NCBI GenBank assembly: GCA_949987565.1
Contig: OX465107.1
Span: 5,649,112 to 5,713,111 of the forward strand
Reading direction: 5' to 3'
Length of the DNA: 64,000 bases
From: Luidia sarsii
Lineage: Eukaryota; Echinodermata; Asteroidea; Paxillosida; Luidiidae
Below are positions 1-13,900 of this stretch, piece after piece; positions within the stretch are counted from its first letter, which is position 1; each line of letters opens with the position of its first letter. Both the position numbers and the translations under genes were made by a program. Under the pieces are notes generated by a model. That model saw only the letters and a program-made list of their open reading frames with translations, did not search any database and was not told where the DNA came from.

Positions 1-90
1 ACTGTCGGGGGGGGGGGGGGGGGAATCCAGACAGAGGTGAGCATTTACTATGCGCGCTCTTGTGAAGTGAAGTATGCGTGCTCGCCGGGG

Positions 91-275
91 ATATACAGCT
101 CTCAATGGTTAACTGCTTCTGATTGGAGCACCCCCCCCCCCCACCCCGACAACAAAACTAGTTGACTATTTGGGAAGGCCGCCATCTAATGGATGGAAAG
201 CTTAGATGGTAACAGCATTGGTACGCAAAACCAGAAGTCTCGGGTTCAAGTCACAGTCCAATAAAATTGTCCTTG
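91..275 (+). mobile_element. tRNA-derived SINE copy 1
   Basis: Diverged copy of a SINE also present at 4045-4215, 17380-17530 (minus) and 59296-59440 (minus). Shared features are the head GTTAACTGCTTCTGATTG, a C-rich stretch, GACTATTTGGGAAGGCCGCC, and a tRNA-like part with a weak A box and B box (GGTTCAAGTC near 243). The tail resembles CCAGTCAAAGTTTT. Confidence 0.7.
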
Positions 276-353
276 TCCATTATTTTTCAGAAGAGTTTAA
301 TTTAAACAAACCAATGAAAAAGTGTCTGGGAACTTTTGAACAAATTGAAAAAA

Positions 354-1482
354 AACAGAGGGTGCTGTAGCATATTCCATCACCCAATGTCTGCTAAAAA
401 CAGGGGTGCTGTAGCATATACCATCACCCCAATGTCTGTTAACAACAGGGGGTGCTGTAGCATATTCCATCACCCCAATGTCTGTTAACAACAGGGGGTG
501 CTGTAGCATATTCCATCACCCAATGTCTGCTAAAAACAGGGGTGCTGTAGCATATACCATCACCCCAATGTCTGTTAACAACAGGGGGTGCTGTAGCATA
601 TTCCATCACCCCAATGTCTGTTAACAACAGGGGGTGCTGTAGCATATTCCATCACCCCAATGTCTGTTAACAACAGGGGGTGCTGTAGCATATTCCATCA
701 CCCAATGTCTGTTAAAAACAGGGGGTGCTGTAGCATATTCCATCACCCCAATGTCTGTTAAAAACAGGGGGTGCTGTAGCATATTCCATTACCCCAATGT
801 CTGTTAAAAACAGGGGGTGCTGTAGCATATTCCATCACCCCAATGTCTGTTAACAAAAAGGGGTGCTGCAGCATATTCCATCACCCCAATGTCTGTTAAC
901 AACAGGGAGTGGCTGTAGCATATTCCATCACCCAATGTCTGTTAACAAAAAGGGGTGCTGCAGCATATTCCATCACCCAATGTCTGTTAACAAAAAGGGG
1001 TGCTGCAGCATATTCCATCACCCCAATGTCTGTTAACAACAGGGGGTGCTGTAGCATATTCCATCACCCCAATGTCTGTTAACAACAGGGGGTGCTGTAG
1101 CATATTCCATCACCCCAATGTCTGTTAAAAACAGGGGGTGCTGTAGCATATTCCATCACCCCAATGTCTGTTAACAACAGGGGGTGCTGTAGCATGTTCC
1201 ATCACCCCAATGTCTGTTAAAAACAGGGGGTGCTGTAGCATATTCCATCACCCCAATGTCTGTTAAAAACAGGGGGTGCTGTAGCATATTCCATCACCCC
1301 AATGTCTGTTAACAACAGGGGGTGCTGTAGCATATTCCATTACCCCAATGTCTGTTAACAGCATGGGATGCTGTAGCATATTCCATCACCCCAATGTCTG
1401 TTAACAGCATGGGATGCTGTAGCATATTCCATCACCCCAATGTCTGTTAACAGCATGGGATGCTGTAGCATATTCCATCACC
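354..1482. repeat. 46-bp minisatellite, about 24 copies
   Basis: The unit contains GGTGCTGTAGCATATTCC and ATCACCCCAATGTCTGTTAA, with 44- and 45-bp variants and a change from AACAACA to AACAGCA in the last copies near 1360-1460. It lies in the intron after FN3-37 in the sense direction. Confidence 0.95.
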
Positions 1483-1631
1483 CCATCATAAAGGTTGGGG
1501 GTGCCCCCTCAGCACCCCCCCCCCCACCCCCAACCCCGTTCCTGCTCTGTAACCATGGGAAGAGAATAACAACAAACAAAATGAAGAGGCGCTTTTCCCA
1601 TGAATGTAAATGCATTTGGAACGATACTCAC

Positions 1632-1904
1632 GTGTGGTGTTTGTCGCACTGACGGCCTCGCTGCGCAGCTTCTGCGAGCCCAGCGTGGCGAAGACCGCCA
1701 CCCTGTACTCGGTGCCCGGCTCCAGGCCTTCCAGCCGCAGGCGCTGGACGGTCCGGCCCAGGATGTGCTCCTGGGTGACGGCCCGGCCCAGCGGCGACAC
1801 CTCCACCAGGTAGTTGTCAAAGTTGAAGACGGGGCCCTCCCAGACGGCCGTCAGGGTGGTCAGGGTGGGATCCAGGACCTGTACCCGGATGGGCGGCAGG
1901 GGGA
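1632..1904 (-). CDS. FN3-37 exon (91 codons), last in window
   Basis: Motifs are [12 protein letters not shown] and [13 protein letters not shown], ending ATNTT with a sequon. The acceptor is AAATTTGTAG, with a C-run upstream, and the donor is GTGAGT. Phase 1 to 1. The gene continues to the left of the window. Confidence 0.88.
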
Positions 1905-4900
1905 CTACAAATTTGGAGGGGATTGGGGGGGGGGAGAAAAAAACCAAACAAAGAGAATTGTAAGGGTTTTGTGGGTTTATTTATTCCGCTCATTTTTGTT
2001 ATAGCTAACTACTTCAGTTTAGGCCTACATCAAGTTAATACAAAAACTGTTGCAAACTGCTCACTGACCTCAACTAAAAATGACCTGCAATACATAAATC
2101 ACACAAGTTAGAGGGCGTGATGTATCGATCCTAGCAGGGCCTTTCTCAAAGGCAAAGGCTTTGCATGGATGACTTCAGAAAAATAAGCTTGACTATCATA
2201 TTTATTGCCAAGACCCTTTAAGTTGGAGGGCTTTCAGTCGAAGACCTCAAGATTGGCAGTCGAATCGTTGAGTTACCGGCTACGATCAGAGCCCTACTCC
2301 ATCTCTAAAGAGATGACTTGCACGGTGTCAGCACAGACGGGTGCAGACCGGTGGAAGAGTCTGACCTCAAAGAGTCCGATACTTACGGGTTGCCTGCTCA
2401 TCATCGTCAGTCAGGGGTGGATTGATGCCACCAACCAACAGGGTGACCTGCAAAACAAATGGGACCAGACAGAGAGGCTTGGGTCTCGGGTGCAGCAATT
2501 AGGTGCGGTCCAAGGCCGACGTGTTTTCCGGCCAGATGAAGATTGTGCGTTCGATTTGGGTATTACTAGACAAAAGAGGGAAATCAGTTACAACTCTCTT
2601 TTCAGCATGTGCTCCTTTTTGGCTAGGAGGAGAACTGAAGAAGTGTAAGATTGGTGACCTATTTCAAGTGCTCCCAACTTTACAAGTTTACTCGGTTCTT
2701 TTTCAATTGCCACCTTGTCTGTCTCGGTTGCAAAATACGGTCTCATGAAAAATGGTTCGTCATTGGCTCTATTGTCAACTTCTTAGCTTGGGCAGCGAGA
2801 GAGTTCATCCTGAGCATTCGCTGAGGATCTGCAGGTCACTCTAATCACATGTGTTGCTACGGTTGGAAACAGTTTGTTTAATCTCTGCAGATGGCTGCAG
2901 GAAAGAGATGGTGGTAGAGTGTGCTGCAATCCATCGGCGGTTCTGGCCCACATACAGTGGATAACCCATTGTAGTAGCTATTACTCATACAGTGCATGCA
3001 TGCACCGTCCAACAGCCTTCAACCTTGTCCGACGGAAAAGGGTCACTCAAGTCAGCCCGCTTATACTCCCTATCCCCCCAACAACAAAAAACCCAACAAA
3101 TCGGGCTTCTGTTTTTCAGTGCAACACAGCGAGACCGGAATCGGATTTGACACACTTGCATTCACGCACCTGGTACAGGGTACCGGGCAGGAGACCGTAG
3201 AAGGTGTGCAGCGGGCTGGCAATGGCCGGGTAGCTGGCCAGGATGGCCGGCACAGACGAACCGCCCAAGATGAGGCTGGCCGACAGGTTGTAGTGCGTCA
3301 CTCCCGGGGCATCGGTCTTGCCCCAGGCCACCGACAGGCTGCTGGATGTCCAGTCGAAGATGGTGATTGTGGCGGGCAAAATTTCCACTGAAAAAACAAC
3401 CAACAAAAAAAACAATTCCAGACAAACACTAATGTACACAAATGCTGATTTACTGACTTCAATAGATAGAGCGGTTTAGCGCTCGAACAGATACGCGTAC
3501 GCATTAGCCATTCTGCCGTTTCCCATTCCCATCGTATTGGTGGCGCTGTAATCCCAACACTGTGTAAAATAAATCTATCAAAATTTTTTTTTTTTTATGA
3601 CACCGTGCACACACGTTTCAATACCTTACACTGAGACTAATCTATTCGTATTTCAAAGTCATTTAAACTCACAAAAATGGCCCGTACGTATTCAGCGATT
3701 ACTGGATAACCATCCACACTGACAAAAACGATTTACTCCAAATTGAAATTTTCCTACAGGTTGGTTTCTTATGCATAGCGAGTGAGATACCTGTGTCGTT
3801 CACACGTTTAGCGGATAGCAAGTAGCGTACGACATCATAATTGATGACGTACAGTATGCGCTGCACTAACCACATCCACTCTCTACTGATCCAAGGTGCA
3901 AGTTTTCTGAAATACAGACAACCTGATGCTTCGATCCTGGCAGATCCTTTCTCACAGACAAATCCTGCCTTTGGGAAATGTCCCGCAAGTGCTAGGATCA
4001 ACACATTAGGCGCCCTGTTTCTCTCCAAGCAAAATCCCTGGAGATATACGGCAGTTAAAGGTTGACTTGCTTCTGAATGCCGCCCCCACCCCGGCAAAGA
4101 CTAGTTGACTATTTGAAAAGGCCACCATCTAAGTGCTGGATAGCTCAGATGGAAGAGTGCTGGTACGCAAAACTAGAGGTCCCAGGTTCGTATCCCCATC
4201 CCAGTCAAAATTTTCTTTGCCAATTTTTCAAAACCCAAATAGTTTAATAACAAGTTCACACCCGTGCACAGCCCACAGAGTTTGGGCCGAGTGAAAATCT
4301 ATTTGAGGGAGGGAGGTGGCGGGGGGGGGGGGGGGGGATGTGTGCCTTGAGGAAAGGGTAGAGAATCTTACGTGTGGAGTCCTGGACCTCTTCGGGGTCA
4401 CTCCGCAGCTGGGTCGGGATGCCCGGATCGACAACGGTGACCACGCCGAAGGTGTATGTGATGCCTGGCTCCAAGCTGTCCACTGTCACCTGGTTGGGGT
4501 CACTCCTGGCCAGGGTGGCAAATACCTGCAACGATAGGTGAGGGAGGGGCAGGGGCAGGGACGGAGAGAGACACCAGACAAGGTGGTTGTCAGTCTGTCA
4601 GGGGGAATAGTGCAGCGATGACAGTGTCAACCCCACTCCCAATTTATTTATTTTTTCTTTAAGGAACCAATTTCATAGAGCTGCTTAAGCGCCAAAATTT
4701 GCTTAGACACAAACAAATCACGATTCATAGGAGTACCCTGCCTTCAAAAACATTAGTATTGTTTGATGCTAAGTAAAGTGGAATCAAAAGCAATTGGTGT
4801 CACACCACAGTGTGGTTTGTAATCCTGTTTACACAAGTAAGACTTGTCCTGCTTAGCAGATTTTCATGCTCTATGAAATCAATCAATTATTTTCCCGAGA

Positions 4901-7900
4901 GCAAATTCATAAAAAGTTGAATTAGGTTGTCCTGTGCTGTTCCATCCCATTCTGTATATGCTCTATAAAAAAAAATGAATGGATAGAGACCGTCTCAACC
5001 CATTGACTTTGCAGTCGGTGAAATGTCGTACCGACCAGTTTCAAGGTTGTTTCTTGTCTAGTGCTGTCAGGTCTGTGGAATTCCTTGGACATGATACTTG
5101 TGCAGCTGACAGTGTGCATACTGTACCTTCAAGTATAGGGCCAACAGGGTTCTTAGGTCTTGCTGAAGGTTTCATCTGTTACCTTTTCTTTCATTCTCCG
5201 TTGTCCGCTATTTATTTCTGTCTCGTCGACGCTTTAGCTGTGTTGGGGTTGCCCTTGGGGCAACTCATACTTGATCAACACTCTTCAGACATTACCTAAT
5301 TCAACTGAATTAATAACAACAACAACAATGATAATGATAATACAGTACCTGCTTGACGCTGTCCGGTCGCCGGTAGTAGACCTCAAACACGTCAAAGTCG
5401 CCCGAGGGAGAGACCCAGGTCAGATCCAGGGAGGTGGCCATCTTGTTGGAGACGGCCAGGGAGGTGGGCGCTTCGGGACCTGAGAAGAGAGAGAGAGAGA
5501 AACCGAATGCTCACTACGGGCCGACTGTGTTCCACATCGGCTAGGGGAGGTGTGAATGCTGCAATTTTAGAGGGACCTTTTACGGGACCCTTTTTTCTAA
5601 AAAAGAGGCATTCTGCATTCTTAACAAGCCCTTCTGGGATCTAAACATAGGGCCCTCTGAAATTGATGCACACATTTTGGTCAGGAAAATACCTCATTTT
5701 TTCTACTACATCAAAATGGGGCATGGAAAAACAGATTTGGATTTTGGCCCTTTATTTCTGACATCGTCGACAAAGCCGGACAAAATATTCCAGATTTCGA
5801 AGATTTGTCTAAAAAAGAGAAAAGGCTCCTAGGCCTCTTACAGTCCACAGTGTGCTTATGACTGACAGCTGTGACTGCACTGCCACAGGTCAGTGGTTAA
5901 GTGCAGTTGTCACTTGTCAGTTGTCACTTGACATTATGTGCAGTTACAATATCATTTTGTGCCGTCACATTTTGCGCAGTAACAATGACATTTTGTGCAG
6001 TAACAATGACATTTTGTGCAGTAACAATGACATTTTGTGCAGTAACAATGACATTTTTTGCAGTAACAATGACATTTTGTGCAGTAACAATGACATTTTG
6101 TGCAGTAACAATGACATTTTGTGCAGTAACAATGACATTTTGTGCAGTAACAATGACATTTTGTGCAGTAACAATCAGCGGCGTAGCCAGGATTTTTTTC
6201 ATGGGGGGCGATGGGGGGGGGGCTGCAAAAATTTTGGGGGGCGGACTATAGTTTGGGCAGTTTTTCTGTTTTTCAAGGTTTTTTTTCAGTTTTGCTGGAG
6301 ACGGTTTTCGGTTTTGATTTTTGCAAAACCATGAATGTTTAATCACCTTTGTTGTTTTTTTTTCACATGAGTTAAAAATGCAAATATTAATTTTTTAAGG
6401 AATTTGTTGACCAAATCTTTATCAGAAAACACCTAGTGGGATTATGCTCGTCATCATGATTTGTGCACGCTGCGAGGCCGCCGTCCAGTTGTGTGTGCAG
6501 TTAGTACGGTATGTCCGCAATGATTAGTAGACTTCCACCAGTCTTTACACACTTGTTTTCTAACAAATAACATATCACTCTGCCTTTGAGAAAGGTCCTG
6601 CTAGGATCGAAACGTCAGGCCCACTAAATTTTAAAAAATAACATATTAAATGTTTATTGCAGGCATAGTTTATAGAGCTCCGTATGATAACAAGTTACCA
6701 ACGATGTTTCATGGTCAACCGTAGTACGCGCTCGACCAGTCAACATATCAATGCCGAACGTGTATATTGTTTACCAGATATAAACTTAAGATCACTTGAC
6801 TACTTGTAGCCTAAAGGTTTCTAAAAACTTGGGCTGAAAAACATACTAAATGTAGACTTCTTGTCTTCTAGAGCGGTTAAGAGGCGTTATTGCGCGACGC
6901 AAATCGTTCAAATTTACCCCAAAGCCGCGCATTATGAAACCTTGGACAAAATGGAAGCGCAGGGCACCCGACGACTGAGACAATTTTCAATAATTTATTT
7001 TATGTAAAAAATATTTCTAGTTTTTCCGTTTCTCCAAAGAAATGCTTTCTAGAATTCCATAAAAATTTAGGATTTGTCTGATATTTTTGGAGTTATCGGA
7101 AGTTGAAAATTGCACACTTTAGAAAATCGCTCCGTGCGGCCGCTGTAGGCCCCCCCCCAAAAAAAAAATAAGAGAGTAAAACCCGCGTTTTTTGACTGCC
7201 GAGTGCACCCTGTAAACTTATCGTCCCAAACCTTCAAATTACCCTCAAATTGAAGCCTGTATATTCCTCTTTCTTTCCATACCATTTNNNNNNNNNNNNN
7301 NNNNNNNNNNNNNNNNNNNNNNNNNNNNNNNNNNNNNNNNNNNNNNNNNNNNNNNNNNNNNNNNNNNNNNNNNNNNNNNNNNNNNNNNNNNNNNNNNNNN
7401 NNNNNNNNNNNNNNNNNNNNNNNNNNNNNNNNNNNNNNNNNNNNNNNNNNNNNNNNNNNNNNNNNNNNNNNNNNNNNNNNNNNNNNNTGTTTAGGGTCTG
7501 TCCTCAACATCACTCAGACATCACTTTTGGGGAGGGTGGTGAAGCGGTTAACCCTCCCGACAGCACAATGCTCAACGGAGGCACGCTGGCTGGCGGGAGA
7601 GAAAGAGAGTTAATCGAACAATTACCCGGCTCAAAGTGAGCGTGGCATCGGGGGCGGTTCAGCGCCCGGCCGGCCCGGTCAAGTCGAGCGGAGCCCGGAC
7701 TTTCTTTTTTTTGTTTACCTGTGGCCACAGTGGCGCTGCTCGCACTGCTGACTGTGGACGATTCCCCGGTGCCCGAGCGGGCCACCAGCTGCACCTGGTA
7801 GGTGGTGCTGGGCTGCAGGCCGGTCAGCGTGTGGTCGCCCCGGCTCTTGGCCAGGACCTCCCGCCGCGGTTCGGCCACGGAGTCCACCTCCGCGTAGGTC

Positions 7901-10900
7901 AGCAGGTAGTCGTCAAACTCGCTGTTGGGCGGCGGCGCCCATGCGACCACGACGCTCAGGATGTCGAATTCCAGCCCGCGAAGGCTGTGCGGCCCGAAGG
8001 GAACTGTGGCAGGGGACGATCACAGTGGAGCGACGGTTACTCGTTCACCGTCCATCGGAACCTTAATATTAGGCCTGTTAGAGTCCACTGAACTGCATTC
8101 CTCCACTGGTGCAATCATTGTAGTCATTTTGGAAAAGGGGAGGGATTTGCAATCAAATTGACACCTTTTGGCCCCCAAGTTGGACTTCCCAGATTTCAGC
8201 CAGTGGACGTGTCACGCGTACGGGCCTTTATAGCCGAGTTTTCTCGTCCGGGGTCACGCACGAATTTGCGCCGCGGCTTACACGAGGTTTTGCGAGACTG
8301 AAAACACTTCCGAGACGGAAAACACAGGAAAATACCCGAATGTAGCATAGGTGCTGCCAAGATGGCGATGTAAGTGGATAGCTGACATCGTGCTCTCCAT
8401 TTTCATATCAAATATGTCCATTTTCGTTAATATTTTGGACATGTAACAGCGCGACCGAAAAAAGCATACTTTCTGGACCAAAATCCGACGGCCAGTTTTC
8501 CGTAGGTGTACATCGAATTCTTAAAAACAGTCGAAATAAACCACATATTTCACGAGAAAGGGGAGATTGAATGCTTCATGTACATGTATAATACAAGGAG
8601 GAGCCTTTCTGTTTTCGGCTCACATCGCCAACTGAAAATTGGCGACTTTCGCGAGATTTCCCCGAAGTAGGCCCATTTCCGTACACATGGTCTGGTACAG
8701 TACATACCGGTACATGTACTGTACATATCATGTACACAATCACGTACAAATCACGTAGTGCATTAAGTGTATGACAATTGAATGGGAGATGCGCTTTTCT
8801 TACCCGGCCGTGCAGTACATGTACAGTACATGTACAGTACATGTACTGTACTGTACATGTACATGTACAGTACATGTGTGCCCAAGCAATGACTTATTAA
8901 TATTCAGCAGGCTAACTTGGCATTGTCCAATCAGGGCGCGCGCTTTTCCATTCAGGTCACAAGGTCACGGATTTTCCTGCTCGAATAATGGCGGCCGATC
9001 CCGTACGTTAAAAAGTGGGGGACTCGTTGAGAACTTCAGGTGTACATCGCATTCTTAAAACACCTACGACATCATCTTCACGGGGTTTTGCTAGATCAAG
9101 GTACACTCTTTCCCATGATTACCTCAGCTAAGAGGAGACTTTTGTTTTCGTCGAGAAAAATAAGAATTTACGTCGCACTTTTTCAATCGATTTTTCGGTG
9201 AATTAACAACCCTCAAAATACATATTAATCATCATTTTGGAAAAGAAAAACCTTATTGGAGGCACGCATTAGATCTTCAACTACCTAGAAAAGTTGGATT
9301 TGAAAGGATTTGATACGCTGAGGCATAGAAAACGACAATTTCCCGAAGCCTTTTTCAAGGCCGCTTTCGCTGTGCTCACGTGACATTCGATTTGTGTGGA
9401 CGAGAAATTTGGGGTCAACGCGTGACACGTCCACTGGCTGAATGAAAAGGATGATCTGATCTCGGGATATATTATATTTTTATTGTTTTTTTATGTTTTT
9501 CTTTGTATATTTTTTTGGGGGGGCACTCTTGTTTGATCGCTTAGCTCCCTCTCTCTTTTATAATCCATTTGAAAAAAAAGGTATGTACAATATTCCCCTA
9601 AAAGTTTGTTTGTAAATCTGTATTGCAATTCCGCCTGATGGTTGTCATGAGCACATGTTTAATAAACCAGTAATAATACTCATATACATCAATTCATGGT
9701 TAAGTGCTGGTGACTGGCCATAGTCCGAGTGGGGGGGGGGGGATGGCCATAATAGGACTATCAAGTAATGCCTTTGTGCAAGGTTTGTAAGTCATTCTCA
9801 ATGGGCATGCCTCCTCACTGATGCAAGGCCAATGTACCTGTTCGCTGCCTGACGCTGTCCAACTCCACCCTGGTTCCGTTCATGTATTCCACTGACAACT
9901 TGATGACGTACTCCTGGCCCGCCCTCAAACTGGAGATGGTCAACATCCGCTGGCTCACTAGGACAGTCTATAGTGGTTTTTTTGTGTGGCAGGGGTGGGG
10001 GGGGGATGGAGAAACAATGCCATTATTTCCATGACAGGATAGCGCCACCATGAGTCGGTGTCGGATGAAGATACAGAAAACCCAATGAGAATGGGCCTGC
10101 TATGATGAAAATATCGGGGCCTCCAATTTCAAAAAGGTTTGCATTTTGGTCGTTTGGTACATTTTTTGGTATTCTTCACTAACGGAGACGATGGTTAATT
10201 TTCAAATGTAATAGCCAGGTATGCCAACATGTTGCAAACTGCTTACAGACTAAAATGACCAAAAAGCAAATATCGAAAAATTAGGAGGGCCTAGCATTTC
10301 CGATCATAGGAGGACCTTTCTCAAAGGCAGATGAGAAAGGCCCTGCCAGGATCGAAACGTCAGGCCCTTCTAAAGCTAGCAATAAGGCGTCACATTTGAG
10401 GTTACATACTGACCTCAATAGCCTGCGGGAAAAGAAACAAAAACCCACCTCCGGCTGCCATCACAAAGATGTCCTATCAAAGTGTGTGCCATGTATGCGG
10501 AAACTTTGCATGCCGTGTTGCTGACCGGATTTGGGTTTTTTTACCGGGTCACATTTTACCGAGTGGCGCATTTCCACTGGCCCAATTCACTCAGTTTTAT
10601 ATTACCTCATCAATTTTACTGGGAAGAGGTTGGCCACTAAAAAGTAACTGTCCTTATCATAGAGATAACATGATGTTTGCATCGAGGAGAATCTAATTCA
10701 AAGAGGTTTTTGCTCTTACTGGACGTGATAAACACTGAATGCTCAGTGCTTTGCCCGGTGCCTGATAAAAAATATTTCCGGCAGCTCGGGCGGGATTCAC
10801 ATCCACCACACGACCACGACCAGCTCGCTGGTCCAGTGGTTAAGACATCCGTACTAGAATTTGGGTGTCGCGGTTTCGAATCCCGCCTGAGATGCCTGAA

Positions 10901-13900
10901 ATATTTTGGTTAGTCTTCATTCAGTGTTAATTCACGTCGAGTAAGGGCAAAAACCTCTTTGAATAACCATTGAAACTCGGTAAAAATCTACTGAGAGGAA
11001 ATTTGACTGGGTCGTTTCCACTGGACTTAGAACGAGAAAAGTAACCATCGTCTCGGTGAGTTTAACCCAAGTAAGTCCAGAGGAAATGCGGCTTTACAAA
11101 GGCAATGAGGCTAGAAAACGATGGTGATGATAAGGAGGAGGTACCGGCAATTCCACAAAATGGCAGCATCGGGAATGCCAGAGTCAAGGAAAGTGTCGGT
11201 GGCACACCGGCACCACCTTGGAACCAAGGACTGAACAAATCTCGGACGTCATCCACCGTAAAGAGGACGGGACAGCAAAAAAGCCTGAGGCGAAGCTTTG
11301 ACAATTGATCCCAATGACTTTAAAGAGCAAGCCACACACTCAGCCCAGACAGCACCCAACTACTCTGCGGACAAACGATCGCACCCACGTGCACTGTAAA
11401 ATTCAACAAACACTTTACAACTGGTGAGATTTGAAGTAAAGGTTTGCATAGTGAGAATAGGATAATTAGGTTTGCGGTGACACCATGTAAATTCTCTTTT
11501 GTGAGTACATGTAAGTGTGGTTCTGAAAAAAACCGGAGGAACTCGACGTTTCGAGCAGTGTACTCTGTTCGTCTTCAGGAGACTGCTGGATTCCAACTGG
11601 GATTGGGGCTTATGTAATGTAGAGAGGGATCCTGGTGAGGGAATTACAACTTTACAACTGGGATGCGCAGTCAGACTGATGAAAAGACTGCCTTTTGATT
11701 GGTCAACTGTGAGCTTATGTCATATGATGTCATATCAAACATGGACACCAGTGACCTCCCTGACCTCCCACTCCTTCTTTTGGGTGTGAACAGTTCCCAA
11801 ACATTGAGGTGTGTATGGTCTATACGAATGGCTTGGATCTCTAGTGGACTTTTTTTAAACACACTATATTTCAGGGTTTCCCCCTGAAGATTTTTAATGA
11901 TCTTTCTAGATCTTTTCCAGATGTTTTCAATTTTTTTTCCTGAACTTTTAAGATTGTTTGAAAAGATTTCGATTTTGTCATAAAAAATTTCAAGATCCTT
12001 AATTCTTTTTTAAGATTTCCAAAGAATTAAAGATTTTGTCACGATTTCCTTCATGACCATTCACATTTTTTTTCATGATCTATCAAATGAAATATCCCGA
12101 TTTTTTCAAGATTAAAAAAAAAAACAAAAAAAAAACAAGGCCGGTAATGAATCTTGTTGTCAATCAGTCCCCCAAACCATGGTCCAACAGAGAGAAGTGA
12201 CATGAATGCACTCTGAAGCATCCACCACTGGCCCAGAATGGTTAAAATAAAAACCCAAGCAAGCGGAATTCAACTATTAAACACTGACGTGACTCACTGT
12301 AGGACCTAGGTTAAATGAGATTGGAAGGTTTTCATGATGAGAAAAGCAGAAGTAATAGATTTGCAGTAACACCATGGAAAAATTCCAAAACTGTCCCAAC
12401 ATCCCTTGATACTGGACGAATGCCAGAGAATGGATGCAATATGAAAATGCATAAAGTTGCAGACAGAACAGAAATAGTGCCATTTGTTCAAGATACCGGT
12501 ATGATTAATTTGAAGGACAACAATGCCCGACCCTTATCACATTCAACAAACGGTAACAGCAGTTAGAAAACAAACAAATTATACAAACGATAACGAGGAT
12601 CGACAGAACACAAACTACTCTCTTTCATTGGAAAATTGGAAAAAGCACTACATTGCTGACTACTACAAGAGTGATCCTTGGCGAAGACAGCTCAAAGTGA
12701 GAACAAAAATGCAAAGCGCAAAGCAGCATTTCAAAGAGGATGATGCTGTGTCTTTTGTCTGTCAAAAAGCTGAAAGAAAACAGAGTGATCACGGAGCAAA
12801 GTGGCCACAGCTTTAAGCTTCTTTCTTTCTTCGGCATCTTTGGAATCTGCAATGTCGGCCGGCCGCGCTACAGGCTTTCCCCGATGGTTTGCGGTGGCTC
12901 GCACAGCAGCCCACTTGCCGCCATTTCCCCCCCCCCCCCCCCCGCAATAAATTTGTGCTTGGCCATGCACAATTGCGCACAGGCCACAGTGGACACAACT
13001 CCCAGACTGGAGGAGATTAACCAGGATGAAAACGGAGAAGAGCCATGCAAGTAAAGGAAGCCATTAGACAGAGAGAGAGAGAGAGCGTTGACAGTGAAGG
13101 CAAAAGGAAGTATGCATATCTGTGCCTGGTCAACCCATTTGATTTGATTTGATTTGATAATTTTTTTTTTTTTTAATGTCAGCCAGTCACCAAACGAAAA
13201 GTGCAAGTGCAGCTCTGAATTTGGACTGCCTTACATGTGATCCAGTGTCGGGTCCCTGTGAATTTAAGAACAGGTTTAGAGAACATGTTGACAGACACGT
13301 ACAGACTGGACCGTTTAATCACAGCTAGCACTCGTGCTGATGAGCCCTTCCTGATAAGATCTCTACCTGGGTTTTTTTCTCAAGAGGCATTTTTTTTATT
13401 TTAGCCAGTGAAACAAAAATTGCAAAACGACAACTAAAGAAATGACTAAAGAAATAGCCAACTACTAAAACAGAGAAAACAAAATTAATTCTAACAACCT
13501 ACACTGATTTTCAAAAAGCTCAAGCAGAATCCAGGTGGTAAGCGTTCTTCCTAGAGATGCCTAGTAGGTATTGTGTCTACAAGTGTCTACAAGCCTGATA
13601 TGTATTCTGAGGCAGGTCAAAGTTTTGCAACGAACGGTAGGCGAGCCTAACTTTCTAAAAATCACAATTCACAATTTCCGATCACAATTTCGAATTTCGA
13701 ATTTCCAACTAAAAAAGGGCATATATCTAGACTACTGAGTTATTTGTTCTAGCTTGCGCTAACGTCTAAAAATGTATGACCTCCTGGTGACAACGGTCAC
13801 TGATGAGCGACGACGCTGACCAGGGAGGGGGGGGTTGGGTTTGGACAACGGTCATCCATGCCCGGACTGACCCGCAGTCAACCTGCAGTCAACCCTTGAC

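Noticed and set aside
354..1482. CRISPR-like array of regular repeats
   Set aside because: The copies are head-to-tail without variable spacers and the setting is a eukaryotic intron.
4135..4205. Functional tRNA gene
   Set aside because: A and B boxes are present, but the arms do not form a cloverleaf with a proper acceptor stem and the same unit recurs with a SINE head and tail.
10810..10880. Functional tRNA gene in the foldback element
   Set aside because: B box and part of an A box fit, but the acceptor stem pairs badly and the sequence is embedded in terminal inverted repeats.
12523..12970. Overlapping open frames of about 80-100 codons on both strands
   Set aside because: No recognisable domain, splice partner or phase fit with the FN3 gene; frames of this length occur by chance in the window.
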